A DNA stretch of 64,000 bases, from NCBI GenBank assembly GCA_964599235.1, contig CAZRDX010000003.1, positions 1 to 64,000 on the forward strand. The letters are read 5' to 3'. Shown piece after piece: positions 18,834 through 28,863 of this stretch. Source of the stretch: DRPN01 sp964599235. Lineage in GTDB: Bacteria > Bacteroidota > Bacteroidia > Bacteroidales > VadinHA17. Below the pieces are notes generated by a model. That model saw only the letters and a list, made by a program, of their open reading frames with translations, searched no databases and had not been told where the DNA came from. The number at the start of each line of letters is the position of its first letter. The first letter of the stretch is position 1. The translations under genes and the position numbers were made by a program.

Positions 18834-19038
18834 CGATCCGTTCCGCTTGTCATAATGTAGACGAAAATTGTGCCAAAAGGGTTGCTGACAAGACCTTTTT
18901 TTCTCCCCTCTCCTCTCCGCCGGACCACCTGCTTGAGAAACATCCTGTTTTTTTACAGAAAAACTCTCCGGCGGACTTTTTATTTTAAGAAGCATGATGT
19001 ATTTTTATGCATATTTTGTATAGCACAAAAATGCGACC

Positions 19039-20379
<1,341 letters not shown>

Positions 20380-20946
20380 CCTGTCGGACGACCAATAGCT
20401 CCTTCGGAGCGTCATTCGGCCTCCAGCCTGTCAATATGCTCCTGTGGAGCGTCATTTAGCCTTCGGCTGTCATTAGGACTTCGTCCGTCATTGGTCATTC
20501 GCCCCTCCGGGCCTGTCATTGGGCCTGTGCGTTGGGACTCCCCTCTTGAGAGGGGGCGGGGGTGTGTTCATAACTTCAATGCCGTCAATAAATCAATTGA
20601 GCCCGGATGTTGCGAGTCGCCCCCGGCACCGAAGCAATCCCAAAAAAACCGGCTCTAACCTGTCAATATCAACCTCATCTCCTTTCTCTCCATTCTGCCC
20701 CTACGGGGCTTGGGTATGGAAATATGCCCTGATGCATAGCCACTGAAGTGGCTGCCTATTGTCAATAAGTCCCGCGGGACTTCGGTCCCCTGAAATGATA
20801 AAACGTCCCAGGGACGGAACGATGATAGGCAGGCAATTCATTGCCTGTAACGATGACAATAAATGAACCCGGACATCCCGTAGGGATAGAATGAAAAGAT
20901 AAGACAGTCATTCGCTCCTTCTGAGCTGTCATCAGGACTTCGTCCG
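20380..20946. repeat. Intergenic field of short palindromes (REP-like), two families
   Basis: No gene fits in this 567-base stretch. Family A (20398-20512 and 20914-20961) consists of 11-13-base hairpins with small, often TTC-centred loops, such as AGCCTTCGGCT, GGACTTCGTCC and GCTCCTTCGGAGC, joined by GTCATT linkers. Family B (about 20530-20890) contains longer palindromes: CCCCTACGGGG, GCCACTGAAGTGGC, GTCCCGCGGGAC, CGTCCCAGGGACG, an 18-base one at 20830-20847, and ATCCCGTAGGGAT, with recurrent GTCAATA spacers. GGACTTCGTCC occurs in both A blocks. No transposase accompanies them. Confidence 0.8.
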
Positions 20947-21861
20947 TCATTCGCCTTCGGCTGCTTTCTCCGCTCTCTTCACCATCTTTTTCCCCACCGT
21001 GATGAGGATCACCCCGGCGACGGTCAGGATGCCGCCCCACACCTGCCACATCGCCGGAACAAGACCCAGATAGAGGAAGGCACCGAGCAACACGAAGAAT
21101 CCTTTCGAACTGGTAATGATCGAGGTGCGGGAAGCCTCGAGGTACCGTATGGCAGAATAGTTGGTAAGCCCGGCCAGGAATGGCCCCAGGAAAGATCCCA
21201 TCACGATGTTCATCATCGCCTGGGGAGGGATGGCCAAAGACATGCGGGTCACCAGCAACGCCCCGAGCGAGAAGAGCCAGAGGAAAACCAGCCTGTTGAG
21301 CGTCAGCAGGAAAGGGTTGAGACGGCTGATGGAGTGCTTGGCCATCACAAAACCCACAGCATACAGCACCGACGAGAGCAGCACCCATTCAGCCCCTTCC
21401 CGCAGCCACCCGCCGTCCTCACCCGGCCGCCGGTAACTGATCAGGAAAGCACCGGCCAGCGTCATCACGATGCCCACTACCTCCACCGGCGTATAACGCT
21501 CATGGAGCAGGAAAACACCCAACAGCGTGATCAGCAGCGGCGTCAGGTTGCCCAGGAAAGAGACCATCGCCGGGTTCTCCATCGTCTGGATGGCCAGGAA
21601 AAAGAAAAGCGTACCGCCCAGCTCCAGCAGACCGATGAGGATGAGCTGCCGGCGCCGGTCACGCGGTATCTCCCGCAGGGTGTGCAACTGCCGGCTCAGG
21701 GCCAGGTAGATCAGTAACCACACCATCCCCAGCAGGTACCAGTACACCCCGAACTGGATGATGTGCACCTGGTTGAGTGCCGCCTTGCTGAAGACGTATA
21801 CATTGGCCATCGCCAGCGTGGCCACCACCGCCAGAAGATATCCTCTTGTCCTGTCTCTCAT
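20947..21861 (-). CDS. EamA/DMT-family transporter
   Basis: 304-residue drug/metabolite transporter-type permease with about ten membrane helices in two EamA halves (about residues 5-140 and 160-290). Family signs are TLFFFLAIQTMENPAMVSFLGNLTP-type helix pairs and the second-half counterpart LTNYSAIRYLEASRTSII. The substrate is unknown. The last codons (AEGE then stop) are made of the neighbouring palindrome GCCTTCGGC, so the repeat field appears to have supplied the C-terminus. A TACTTTTG promoter box lies 19 bases upstream. Confidence 0.87.
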   Translation of the reverse strand: MRDRTRGYLLAVVATLAMANVYVFSKAALNQVHIIQFGVYWYLLGMVWLLIYLALSRQLHTLREIPRDRRRQLILIGLLELGGTLFFFLAIQTMENPAMVSFLGNLTPLLITLLGVFLLHERYTPVEVVGIVMTLAGAFLISYRRPGEDGGWLREGAEWVLLSSVLYAVGFVMAKHSISRLNPFLLTLNRLVFLWLFSLGALLVTRMSLAIPPQAMMNIVMGSFLGPFLAGLTNYSAIRYLEASRTSIITSSKGFFVLLGAFLYLGLVPAMWQVWGGILTVAGVILITVGKKMVKRAEKAAEGE

Positions 21862-21880
21862 GCCTGTCCGATAGTGCCCG

Positions 21881-21888
21881 CAAAAGTA
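21881..21888 (-). promoter_or_regulatory. -7 promoter box TACTTTTG for the EamA gene
   Basis: TAnnTTTG on the minus strand, 19 bases before the ATG at 21861. Confidence 0.6.
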
Positions 21889-21939
21889 ATCATTTTCCCG
21901 GTTGTGCGGGAGGAGCCGCCATACCGGCAGACCTCTCTT

Positions 21940-21969
21940 TTTGCCAATTATGAAAATCCTTTATCTTTG
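21940..21969 (+). promoter_or_regulatory. Bacteroidetes-type promoter for etfB
   Basis: TTTG at 21940-21943 and TATCTTTG at 21962-21969, separated by 18 bases, a full -33/-7 match. The etfB ATG follows 22 bases later. Confidence 0.75.
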
Positions 21970-21991
21970 CCTCTCAAAATTTCCGCAAATC

Positions 21992-22873
21992 ATGAAGAAC
22001 AAGAGCTACAGGATCATCGTGCTGGCCAAGCAGGTCCCTGACACACGCAATGTGGGCAAGGACGCCATGAAGGCCGACGGCACGGTGAACAGGGCGGCCC
22101 TGCCTGCCATCTTCAATCCCGAGGATCTCCATGCCCTGGAGCAGGCCCTCCGTATCAAGGATCGTTTTCCGGGCAGCAAGGTGACGCTGCTGACGATGGG
22201 CCCGCCGCGGGCCGCCGAGATCATCCGGGAAGGTCTCTACCGCGGTGCCGATGAGGGTGTCCTCCTCACCGACAGGGCTTTTGCCGGCTCCGACACGCTG
22301 GCCACCTCCTACGCCCTCTCCCGGGCTATCCTGAAGATGGGTGACTTCGACCTGATCTTTGCCGGTCGTCAGGCCATCGACGGCGACACCGCCCAGGTAG
22401 GGCCCCAGGTGGCCGAGAAACTGGACATCGCCCAGGTCACCTACGCCGAGGAGGTGCTCGAGATCGCCAAAGGACAGGTGACCATCAAACGCCGCCTGGA
22501 AAAAGGCGTGGAGATCGTCCGCGCACCGCTGCCCCTGCTGATCACCGTCACCGGCTCGGCACCACCCTGCCGCCCGCGCAACGCCAAGCTCATCATGAAA
22601 TACAAGCGGGCCACCACCCCCAGCGAACGCCAGAACATCGCCGAAGACTATATCTCCATCTACGACGACCGTCCCTGGCTCAACCTGCCGGAATGGAACG
22701 TCACCGACATCGAGGCCGACCCCTCCCAGCTCGGTCTCTCCGGATCACCCACCAAGGTGAAAAAGATCGAGAACGTGGTCTTCCAGGCCAAAGAGGCCAA
22801 GGTGCTGCAACCTACCGACGAGGACATCAACTGGCTCATGAAAGAGCTGATCAACAACCATACGCTGGGATGA
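21992..22873 (+). CDS. etfB: Electron transfer flavoprotein beta subunit
   Basis: Small subunit of the FAD/AMP-containing electron carrier that links acyl-CoA dehydrogenases to other redox partners. Starts MKNKSYRIIVLAKQVPDT; ADEGVLLTD, FDLIFAGRQAIDGDTAQVGPQ and the C-terminal recognition-loop region are family-typical. 293 residues. The frame is open further upstream but runs through the promoter. First gene of etfB-etfA-acyl-CoA dehydrogenase. Confidence 0.95.
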   Translation: MKNKSYRIIVLAKQVPDTRNVGKDAMKADGTVNRAALPAIFNPEDLHALEQALRIKDRFPGSKVTLLTMGPPRAAEIIREGLYRGADEGVLLTDRAFAGSDTLATSYALSRAILKMGDFDLIFAGRQAIDGDTAQVGPQVAEKLDIAQVTYAEEVLEIAKGQVTIKRRLEKGVEIVRAPLPLLITVTGSAPPCRPRNAKLIMKYKRATTPSERQNIAEDYISIYDDRPWLNLPEWNVTDIEADPSQLGLSGSPTKVKKIENVVFQAKEAKVLQPTDEDINWLMKELINNHTLG

Positions 22874-22909
22874 CCCATCCCGTGACATGAACCACAAAAC
22901 GACGGAACC

Positions 22910-23929
22910 GTGAACAATCTTTTCGTTATCTGTGAAATGGACAACGGCCGTGTGGCCGACATCAGCCTGGAGCTCCTGACCAAAGGCCGCAAGCTGGCCG
23001 CAGAGCTGGGCTGCCGGGTGGAAGCACTGGTGATAGGCCACCACCTCGAAGGCGTGGAAGAAGAGCTCTTCGCCTACGGTGCCGACACGGTCTGGCTGGC
23101 CGACGATCCCCGTCTGGAGCATTACACCTCCCTGCCCTACACCAGCATCGCCAAGGGGCTCTTCGAGGAGGAGAAACCCCAGATCGCCCTGCTGGGCGCC
23201 ACCAGCTTCGGACGCGATCTGGGACCGCGCGTCTCCTCCGCCCTCCACAGCGGCCTCACCGCCGACTGCACAGCCCTCGAGATCGGCGAACATACCGACA
23301 AGAAAAAGGGAAAGACCTATAAAAACCTCCTCCTGCAAATACGTCCCGCCTTCGGCGGCAACATCATCGCCACCATCATCAACCCCGAGAACAAGCCGCA
23401 AATGGCTACCGTGCGGGAAGGGGTGATGAAGAAGGAAAAATGCAAGGAACCCCGTCAGGGCACCGTCCGCAAGGTGGAGGTCAACAAATACCTCAAGCCT
23501 TCCGATTTCGTGGTGAAGGTACTGGAACGCCATATGGAAGAGTCGAAGGTCAACCTTAAAGGCGCTTCGGTGATCGTCTCCGGCGGTTACGGGGTAGGCT
23601 CACGCGAGAACTTCTCCCTCCTCTTTGAGCTGGCCGAGCTCATCGGCGCCGAGGTGGGGGCTTCACGTGCCGCCGTCGACGCCGGCTTTGCCGACCACGA
23701 CCGCCAGATAGGCCAGACAGGCGTCACCGTGCGCCCCAAGCTCTACATCGCCTGCGGCATCTCCGGACAGGTGCAGCACCTCGCCGGCATGCAGGAATCG
23801 GCCATGATCATCTCCATCAACAACGACCCCAACGCCCCCATCAACCAGATCGCCGACTACGCCATCATCGGCAACATCGAGGACGTCATACCCAAGATGA
23901 TCAAATATTACAAGGAAAACTCCAAATAA
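22910..23929 (+). CDS. etfA: Electron transfer flavoprotein alpha subunit
   Basis: 339-residue large ETF subunit. N-terminal ETF domain followed by the FAD domain with VIVSGGYGVGSRENFSL, GASRAAVDAGF, IGQTGVTVRPKLYIACGISG, QHLAGM and SINNDPNAPI. The start is GTG (VNNLFVICE); no nearby ATG preserves the conserved N-terminus. Lies 36 bases after etfB and 40 before the dehydrogenase gene. Confidence 0.96.
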   Translation: MNNLFVICEMDNGRVADISLELLTKGRKLAAELGCRVEALVIGHHLEGVEEELFAYGADTVWLADDPRLEHYTSLPYTSIAKGLFEEEKPQIALLGATSFGRDLGPRVSSALHSGLTADCTALEIGEHTDKKKGKTYKNLLLQIRPAFGGNIIATIINPENKPQMATVREGVMKKEKCKEPRQGTVRKVEVNKYLKPSDFVVKVLERHMEESKVNLKGASVIVSGGYGVGSRENFSLLFELAELIGAEVGASRAAVDAGFADHDRQIGQTGVTVRPKLYIACGISGQVQHLAGMQESAMIISINNDPNAPINQIADYAIIGNIEDVIPKMIKYYKENSK

Positions 23930-23969
23930 CCACCGGTAGTCAAACAAAAATCCCTAAAGTTCTAAGACA

Positions 23970-25703
23970 ATGGCAAACTTTTTCACCGATAACCCCGATC
24001 TGAAGTTCCATCTCCATCATCCCCTGATGAAGAAGATCGTCACGCTGAAGGAGCGGAATTTCGCGGACAAGGACAAGTTCGACTATGCTCCGGTGGATTT
24101 CGAGGATACGATGGACAGTTACGAACGTGTGCTGGAGGTGGTGGGGGAGATCTGCGGTGAGATCATTGCCCCCAATGCCGAGAAGATCGATCAGGAGGGC
24201 CCGCGGGTGGAGAACGACCGGGTCATCTATGCCCGGGGCACCGAGGAGAACCTCGCCGCGATCCGCCAGGCCGGCCTGATGGGCATCACCCTGCCGCGGA
24301 AATACGGCGGGCTGAACTTCTCCGTCGTCCCCTACACCATGGCCGCCGACATGGTCTCGCGTGCCGACGCCGCCTTCGTCAACATCTGGGGCCTGCAGGA
24401 CTGTGCCGAGACGATCCACGAGTTCGCTTCCGAAGAGCAGAAAGACAAATATCTCCCCCGTTTCTGCAACGGCGAGACGGGGTCGATGGCGCTCACCGAG
24501 CCCGATGCCGGCTCCGACCTGCAGTCGGTGATGCTGCGTGCCACCTATGATGAGAAAACGGGCCAGTGGTTCCTCAACGGGGTGAAACGTTTCATCACCA
24601 ACGGCGACGGCGACATCTCGCTGGTGCTGGCCCGCTCGGAGGAAGGTACCAGGGACGGCCGCGGCCTCTCGATGTTCATCTACGACAACAAAGCCCACAA
24701 GGCCATCAAAGTGCGGCGCATCGAACACAAGCTGGGCATCATCGGCTCGCCCACCTGCGAGATCGTCTACCGCGACGTGCCGGCCGAGCTGGTAGGCTCA
24801 CGGCGTCTGGGACTGATACGTTACGTCATGTCACTGATGAACGGCGCCCGTCTCGGCATCGCCGCCCAGAGCGTCGGCATCGCCGAAGCCGCATGGCGCG
24901 AAGCATACAACTACGCCCGCGAACGCAGACAGTTCGGGAAGGCCATCATCGAATTCCCGGCCGTCTACGAGATGCTCTCGGAGATGAAGGCCAAGCTCGA
25001 CGCCACCAGGTCGCTCCTCTACGAGACCGCCCGCTTCGTCGACGTCTACAAGGCTTACTTCCACATCTCCAACGAGCGTTCGCTCGACAAGGAGGAACGT
25101 GCCGAGATGAAGCACTACCAGCAGCTGGCCGATGCCTACACGCCGCTGGCCAAGGGGCTCGCCTCGGAGGCCTGCAACCGCATCGCTTACGACGCCCTGC
25201 AGATCCACGGCGGCTCGGGCTTCATGAAGGACTACCCCATCGAACGCATCTACCGTGATGCCCGCATCACCTCCATCTACGAAGGGACGACCCAGCTGCA
25301 GGTGGTGGCCGCCCTCACCGGCCTGGCCAAAGGCACCTACCTCAAACAGATACGCGAATACGAGGAGACACCTATCAAACCCGAACTCCACACCTACCGC
25401 CGCACCCTCGTGGCCATGACCGAAGAGTTCGAACAGGCCGCCAACAAGGTGCACGATACCGAGGACAAGGAGTTCATCGACTTCCACGGCCGCAGGCTGG
25501 TGGAGATGGTAGGCAACATCATCATGGGTTACCTGCTGCTGCTCGACACCAACCGCGAACCCTCTTACTGGCGCTCGCTGGAGGTGTTCCTGCGCAAGGC
25601 ACGCGCCGAGAACAAGGCCCATGCCGACTTCATCGCCCTCTCCGGCCTCAACGACCTGGGTCGCTTCAAACAGCAGGAAGAAGAGACCGCCGAGGAAGAG
25701 TAA
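23970..25703 (+). CDS. Acyl-CoA dehydrogenase with C-terminal extension
   Basis: FAD-dependent dehydrogenase that oxidises acyl-CoA to enoyl-CoA and passes electrons to ETF. Seen: GLMGITLPRKYGGLN, FAD/substrate motif MALTEPDAGSDL, RRQFGKAI, and IHGGSGFMKDYPIERIYRDARIT followed by the catalytic base Glu438 in YEGTTQL. The 577-residue length exceeds the ~380 of short-chain enzymes because of a C-terminal helical domain (after about residue 450), common in Bacteroidetes. Specific chain length is unknown. The operon with its own ETF implies a dedicated electron route. Confidence 0.93.
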   Translation: MANFFTDNPDLKFHLHHPLMKKIVTLKERNFADKDKFDYAPVDFEDTMDSYERVLEVVGEICGEIIAPNAEKIDQEGPRVENDRVIYARGTEENLAAIRQAGLMGITLPRKYGGLNFSVVPYTMAADMVSRADAAFVNIWGLQDCAETIHEFASEEQKDKYLPRFCNGETGSMALTEPDAGSDLQSVMLRATYDEKTGQWFLNGVKRFITNGDGDISLVLARSEEGTRDGRGLSMFIYDNKAHKAIKVRRIEHKLGIIGSPTCEIVYRDVPAELVGSRRLGLIRYVMSLMNGARLGIAAQSVGIAEAAWREAYNYARERRQFGKAIIEFPAVYEMLSEMKAKLDATRSLLYETARFVDVYKAYFHISNERSLDKEERAEMKHYQQLADAYTPLAKGLASEACNRIAYDALQIHGGSGFMKDYPIERIYRDARITSIYEGTTQLQVVAALTGLAKGTYLKQIREYEETPIKPELHTYRRTLVAMTEEFEQAANKVHDTEDKEFIDFHGRRLVEMVGNIIMGYLLLLDTNREPSYWRSLEVFLRKARAENKAHADFIALSGLNDLGRFKQQEEETAEEE

Positions 25704-25739
25704 CCCCCGGAACAACTTTCCCTTCTGCCTGATTTTTCT

Positions 25740-25747
25740 TATCTTTG
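25740..25747 (+). promoter_or_regulatory. -7 promoter box TATCTTTG for the small membrane protein-mutL unit
   Basis: Consensus TAnnTTTG, 21 bases before the ATG at 25769; TTTC near 25717-25720 is a partial -33 match. Confidence 0.6.
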
Positions 25748-25768
25748 CACAGCAGAGAGAAAGTTGTT

Positions 25769-26056
25769 ATGGCCTCATTTTTACCGTCATTCTTCCAGGC
25801 CCGTCAGCCACGGCGCTTCCACTTCACCCCTCGCTATTACGACCCGGAGAAGGAAGCGCTGGAACAGCGTATTGCCATGATCGAGCAGGAGCTGGGGCTG
25901 CGCAAGGGGGAAGCCTACGTGCCTCTCATCCGGAAAGGCATGATGATCAGTCATTTCCGGCGCAAGTCACGGATACGTGAACGCTCTTCCAACCTGACGC
26001 TCCTGATCATCCTGGGAGGGCTGCTGCTGATGGCATGGTATCTTTTCTTCCGTTAA
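25769..26056 (+). CDS. Small membrane protein of unknown function upstream of mutL
   Basis: 95 residues, starting MASFLPSFFQ. A basic, aromatic-rich N-terminal half (RRFHFTPRYYDP) leads to a helical segment and one C-terminal membrane helix (NLTLLIILGGLLLMAWYLFF). I do not recognise a named family. It lies 13 bases before mutL behind a consensus promoter, so it is likely co-expressed; the link to mismatch repair may be only positional. The start fits the promoter spacing, while an earlier in-frame Met would overlap the promoter box. Confidence 0.75.
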   Translation: MASFLPSFFQARQPRRFHFTPRYYDPEKEALEQRIAMIEQELGLRKGEAYVPLIRKGMMISHFRRKSRIRERSSNLTLLIILGGLLLMAWYLFFR

Positions 26057-26069
26057 CCGGTCATCCCGC

Positions 26070-27929
26070 ATGGCAGATCTCATTCGTCTTCTACCCGATT
26101 CGGTAGCCAACCAGATCGCTGCCGGGGAGGTCATCCAGCGTCCTGCCTCGGTGGTGAAAGAACTGATGGAGAACGCTCTTGATGCGGGAGCCTCCGCCAT
26201 CACCGTCGAGGTGGTGCAGGCCGGCAAGACGCTCATCCGCGTCACCGACGACGGCTGCGGCATGTCGGAAAGCGACGCCCGTCTGGCCTTCGAACGGCAT
26301 GCCACCTCCAAGATACGCAAGGCGGAAGATCTCTTCGCCATACGCACCCTCGGCTTCCGCGGCGAAGCCCTCGCCTCCATCGCCGCCGTGGCCCAGGTGG
26401 AGCTCAAGACCAAAAGAAAAGAGGATGAGCTGGGCACCCGCCTCGTCATCGCCGCCTCACGCGTGGAAAAACAGGAACCCGTGGTATGCCCCGACGGCAG
26501 CACCTTCTCGGTGAAGAACCTCTTCTTCAACATCCCCGCCCGTCGCAAGTTCCTCAAGACCAACGCCACCGAACTGAAACACATCGTCACCGAGTTCCAG
26601 CGCATCGTCCTCACCCACCCCAACGTCACCTTCCGCCTCCGGCACAACGAGACCGACATCTACCACCTGCCGGCGGTGAACAGCCTGCTGCAACGCATCA
26701 CCGGCATCTTCGGGAAGAACATGACCCCCCACCTCATCCCCCTGGAGAGCGACACCTCGCTGGTGAAGATACGCGGCTTCGTGGGCAAGCCCGAATTCGC
26801 CCGCAAGACCTTCGGTGAACAGTTCTTCTTCACCAACGGACGGTTCATGAAACATCCTTACTTCCACAAAGCCGTCACCGAAGCTTACCAGAACCTCCTG
26901 CCACCCGAGAGCGTCCCTTCCTATTTCATCTATTTCGAGACCGATCCCGAGAGCATCGACATCAACATCCATCCCACGAAGACCGAGATCAAGTTCGAGG
27001 ACGAACGGGCGGTGTGGCAGATCCTCCATGCCACGGTGAAAGAGGCGCTGGGCAAGTTCAACATTGTTCCTTCGCTCGATTTCGAGGGGGGGACCCCCAT
27101 CGACATCCCCGTGGCACGTACCGGCACGCCGGTACGTCCTCCGGAGGTGCCTGTCGATCCCGGCTTCAATCCTTTTGACAAGGAGGAGCGGGGGGGGAGC
27201 TCCGGCACGCCGTCGCGGGCGGGGGCGCCGGGGTCGTTCACCCGCCCGCGGCCGCCCGAGGGGTGGGAGCAGCTCTTCGAGGCCGCAGGCGCCGGCGGGC
27301 AGCATACCATCCCCTCCCGCCTCCACGAGGAAGAAGAGGAGACGGAGGAGCGTCCTCCCGCCGCCGCCGGCACCGCCTTCCTGCAATACAAGCAGCGCTA
27401 CATCCTCCTGGCCGTCAAATCGGGGCTGATGATCATCGACCAGCGGCGGGCCCACGAACGCATCCTCTTCGAGGAGTACCTGCGTCATCTTGAGCGGGGC
27501 GATCATCCTGCCCAGCAGCGTCTCTTCCCCCGCAGTGTCGAGCTCGACGCTGCCGACCGGCTTGTCCTGGAGGAGATCGCCGACGAGCTGCAGCAGCTGG
27601 GCCTCACCCTCACACTGCACGACGATCACAGGGTCGAGGTGCAGGGACTGCCCGCCGGCGCCGGCCACGACGACCCCGAAGAGCTGCTGCGCCGTCTCAT
27701 CGACCACTACAAGATCGCCGAGAACGACCCCGGCGCCCCCGCCCGCCAAAAGATCGCCACCGCCTTGGCCCGCGCCGCCGCCATACCCCACGGCCGCACC
27801 CTCAGCGGCGAAGAGATGCGCGACCTCACCGACCGTCTCTTCGCCTGCCGCGAACCGGCATGGACCCCCACAGGACGCCCCGTCTTCACCATCATCCCCC
27901 AGGATGAGCTCGAGAAACGCTTCGAATGA
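26070..27929 (+). CDS. mutL: DNA mismatch repair protein MutL
   Basis: 619 residues. The GHKL ATPase domain carries IAAGEVIQRPASVVKELMENALDAG, TDDGCGM and TLGFRGEALASI. A low-complexity linker (about residues 340-430, many Gly/Pro) precedes the C-terminal dimerisation domain with IDQRRAHERILFEE. The metal-binding endonuclease blocks of MutL (ACR and CPHGRP-type) look degenerate here: IPHGRTL and TPTGRP. Nicking activity is therefore uncertain from sequence. Confidence 0.95.
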   Translation: MADLIRLLPDSVANQIAAGEVIQRPASVVKELMENALDAGASAITVEVVQAGKTLIRVTDDGCGMSESDARLAFERHATSKIRKAEDLFAIRTLGFRGEALASIAAVAQVELKTKRKEDELGTRLVIAASRVEKQEPVVCPDGSTFSVKNLFFNIPARRKFLKTNATELKHIVTEFQRIVLTHPNVTFRLRHNETDIYHLPAVNSLLQRITGIFGKNMTPHLIPLESDTSLVKIRGFVGKPEFARKTFGEQFFFTNGRFMKHPYFHKAVTEAYQNLLPPESVPSYFIYFETDPESIDINIHPTKTEIKFEDERAVWQILHATVKEALGKFNIVPSLDFEGGTPIDIPVARTGTPVRPPEVPVDPGFNPFDKEERGGSSGTPSRAGAPGSFTRPRPPEGWEQLFEAAGAGGQHTIPSRLHEEEEETEERPPAAAGTAFLQYKQRYILLAVKSGLMIIDQRRAHERILFEEYLRHLERGDHPAQQRLFPRSVELDAADRLVLEEIADELQQLGLTLTLHDDHRVEVQGLPAGAGHDDPEELLRRLIDHYKIAENDPGAPARQKIATALARAAAIPHGRTLSGEEMRDLTDRLFACREPAWTPTGRPVFTIIPQDELEKRFE

Positions 27930-27980
27930 CCCGCCTCCTGACACTCCGTCACCCCGCCCCGCCTTTTTCACCGCTTTTCG

Positions 27981-27988
27981 TATCTTTG
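27981..27988 (+). promoter_or_regulatory. -7 promoter box TATCTTTG for the rhomboid genes
   Basis: Consensus TAnnTTTG in the 110-base gap after mutL, 51 bases before the ATG at 28040. Confidence 0.6.
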
Positions 27989-28039
27989 GCGCGACAATTG
28001 CAGAGTGAAGCCCGTTAACAAAAACGAAAGAAAAAGATC

Positions 28040-28861
28040 ATGACCTACTATACACACCGGCCCAATCCCGACTTTCCGCCGGTGGTCAAGCACATCATCG
28101 TCCTCTCCTCGCTCATGCTGCTGATCACTTACGTGATGGGAAGCACTTTCGGGGTGGACCTGACCCGCTACCTGGCTCTTTACTACCCCGCCTCCCCCTA
28201 CTTCCGGCCTTACCAGTTCGTCACCCACATGTTCATGCACGCCGGACTCACCCACCTTTTCTTCAACATGTTCGCTTTGTGGATGTTCGGCAGGGTACTG
28301 GAGAACGTATGGGGAAGCAAACGTTTCTTCATCTTCTACTTCGTCACAGGCATCGGGGCTGCGGTCTTCTATACTTTCGTCCACTGGATCGAGTACACGC
28401 CGATGATCCATCTGGCAGCCACCTTCACCTCTTCGCCCACTCCCGAGCTGTTCAGTGAGTTCATCAACCGTTTTGTCGACCATCCCAACCCGCAGGTTTT
28501 CCGTTTCATCCAGGCGTGGCAGTCAGCCCCCTATGATGCCTCCCTGGCTCATCAGGCAGTGGTCCAGGTAGAGAACTATGTAGCCGAGATCATCAACATC
28601 CCCACGGTGGGGGCATCGGGCGCCGTCTTCGGTGTCCTGCTCGCCTTCGGCATGCTCTTCCCCAACACCGAGCTGATGCTTCTCTTTCCGCCCATTCCCA
28701 TCAAGGCGAAATATTTCGTTCTGGGTTACGGAGCCATTGAGCTGTACCTGGCCCTGGCCCAGCCCGGCAGCCATGTGGCCCACTTCGCCCACTTGGGTGG
28801 TATGCTTTTTGGTTACTTCATGGTGAAATACTGGAACAAGAACCGCACCTATTTTTACTGA
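28040..28861 (+). CDS. Rhomboid-family intramembrane serine protease
   Basis: 273 residues, six or more membrane helices. The rhomboid catalytic dyad is visible: Ser193 in GASGAVFG and His (about residue 250) in HFAHLGG; the HMFMHAGLTHLFFNMFALWMFG block supplies the oxyanion histidine and asparagine. A non-membrane insert of about 60 residues (about 130-190) separates helices. Substrates unknown. Followed after two bases by a second rhomboid, likely co-translated. Confidence 0.92.
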   Translation: MTYYTHRPNPDFPPVVKHIIVLSSLMLLITYVMGSTFGVDLTRYLALYYPASPYFRPYQFVTHMFMHAGLTHLFFNMFALWMFGRVLENVWGSKRFFIFYFVTGIGAAVFYTFVHWIEYTPMIHLAATFTSSPTPELFSEFINRFVDHPNPQVFRFIQAWQSAPYDASLAHQAVVQVENYVAEIINIPTVGASGAVFGVLLAFGMLFPNTELMLLFPPIPIKAKYFVLGYGAIELYLALAQPGSHVAHFAHLGGMLFGYFMVKYWNKNRTYFY

Positions 28862-28863
28862 CC

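Noticed and set aside
18916..18975. Inverted repeat TCCGCCGGA / TCCGGCGGA before the ACP phosphodiesterase-like gene
   Set aside because: Arms are 42 bases apart in a region without other signs; could be chance in GC-rich DNA.
21902..21991. Longer N-terminus for etfB
   Set aside because: This part contains the TTTG/TATCTTTG promoter and lacks ETF similarity.
26457..27971. 504-codon open frame antisense to mutL
   Set aside because: Gly/Val/Glu-rich shadow of the mutL codons, no motif.
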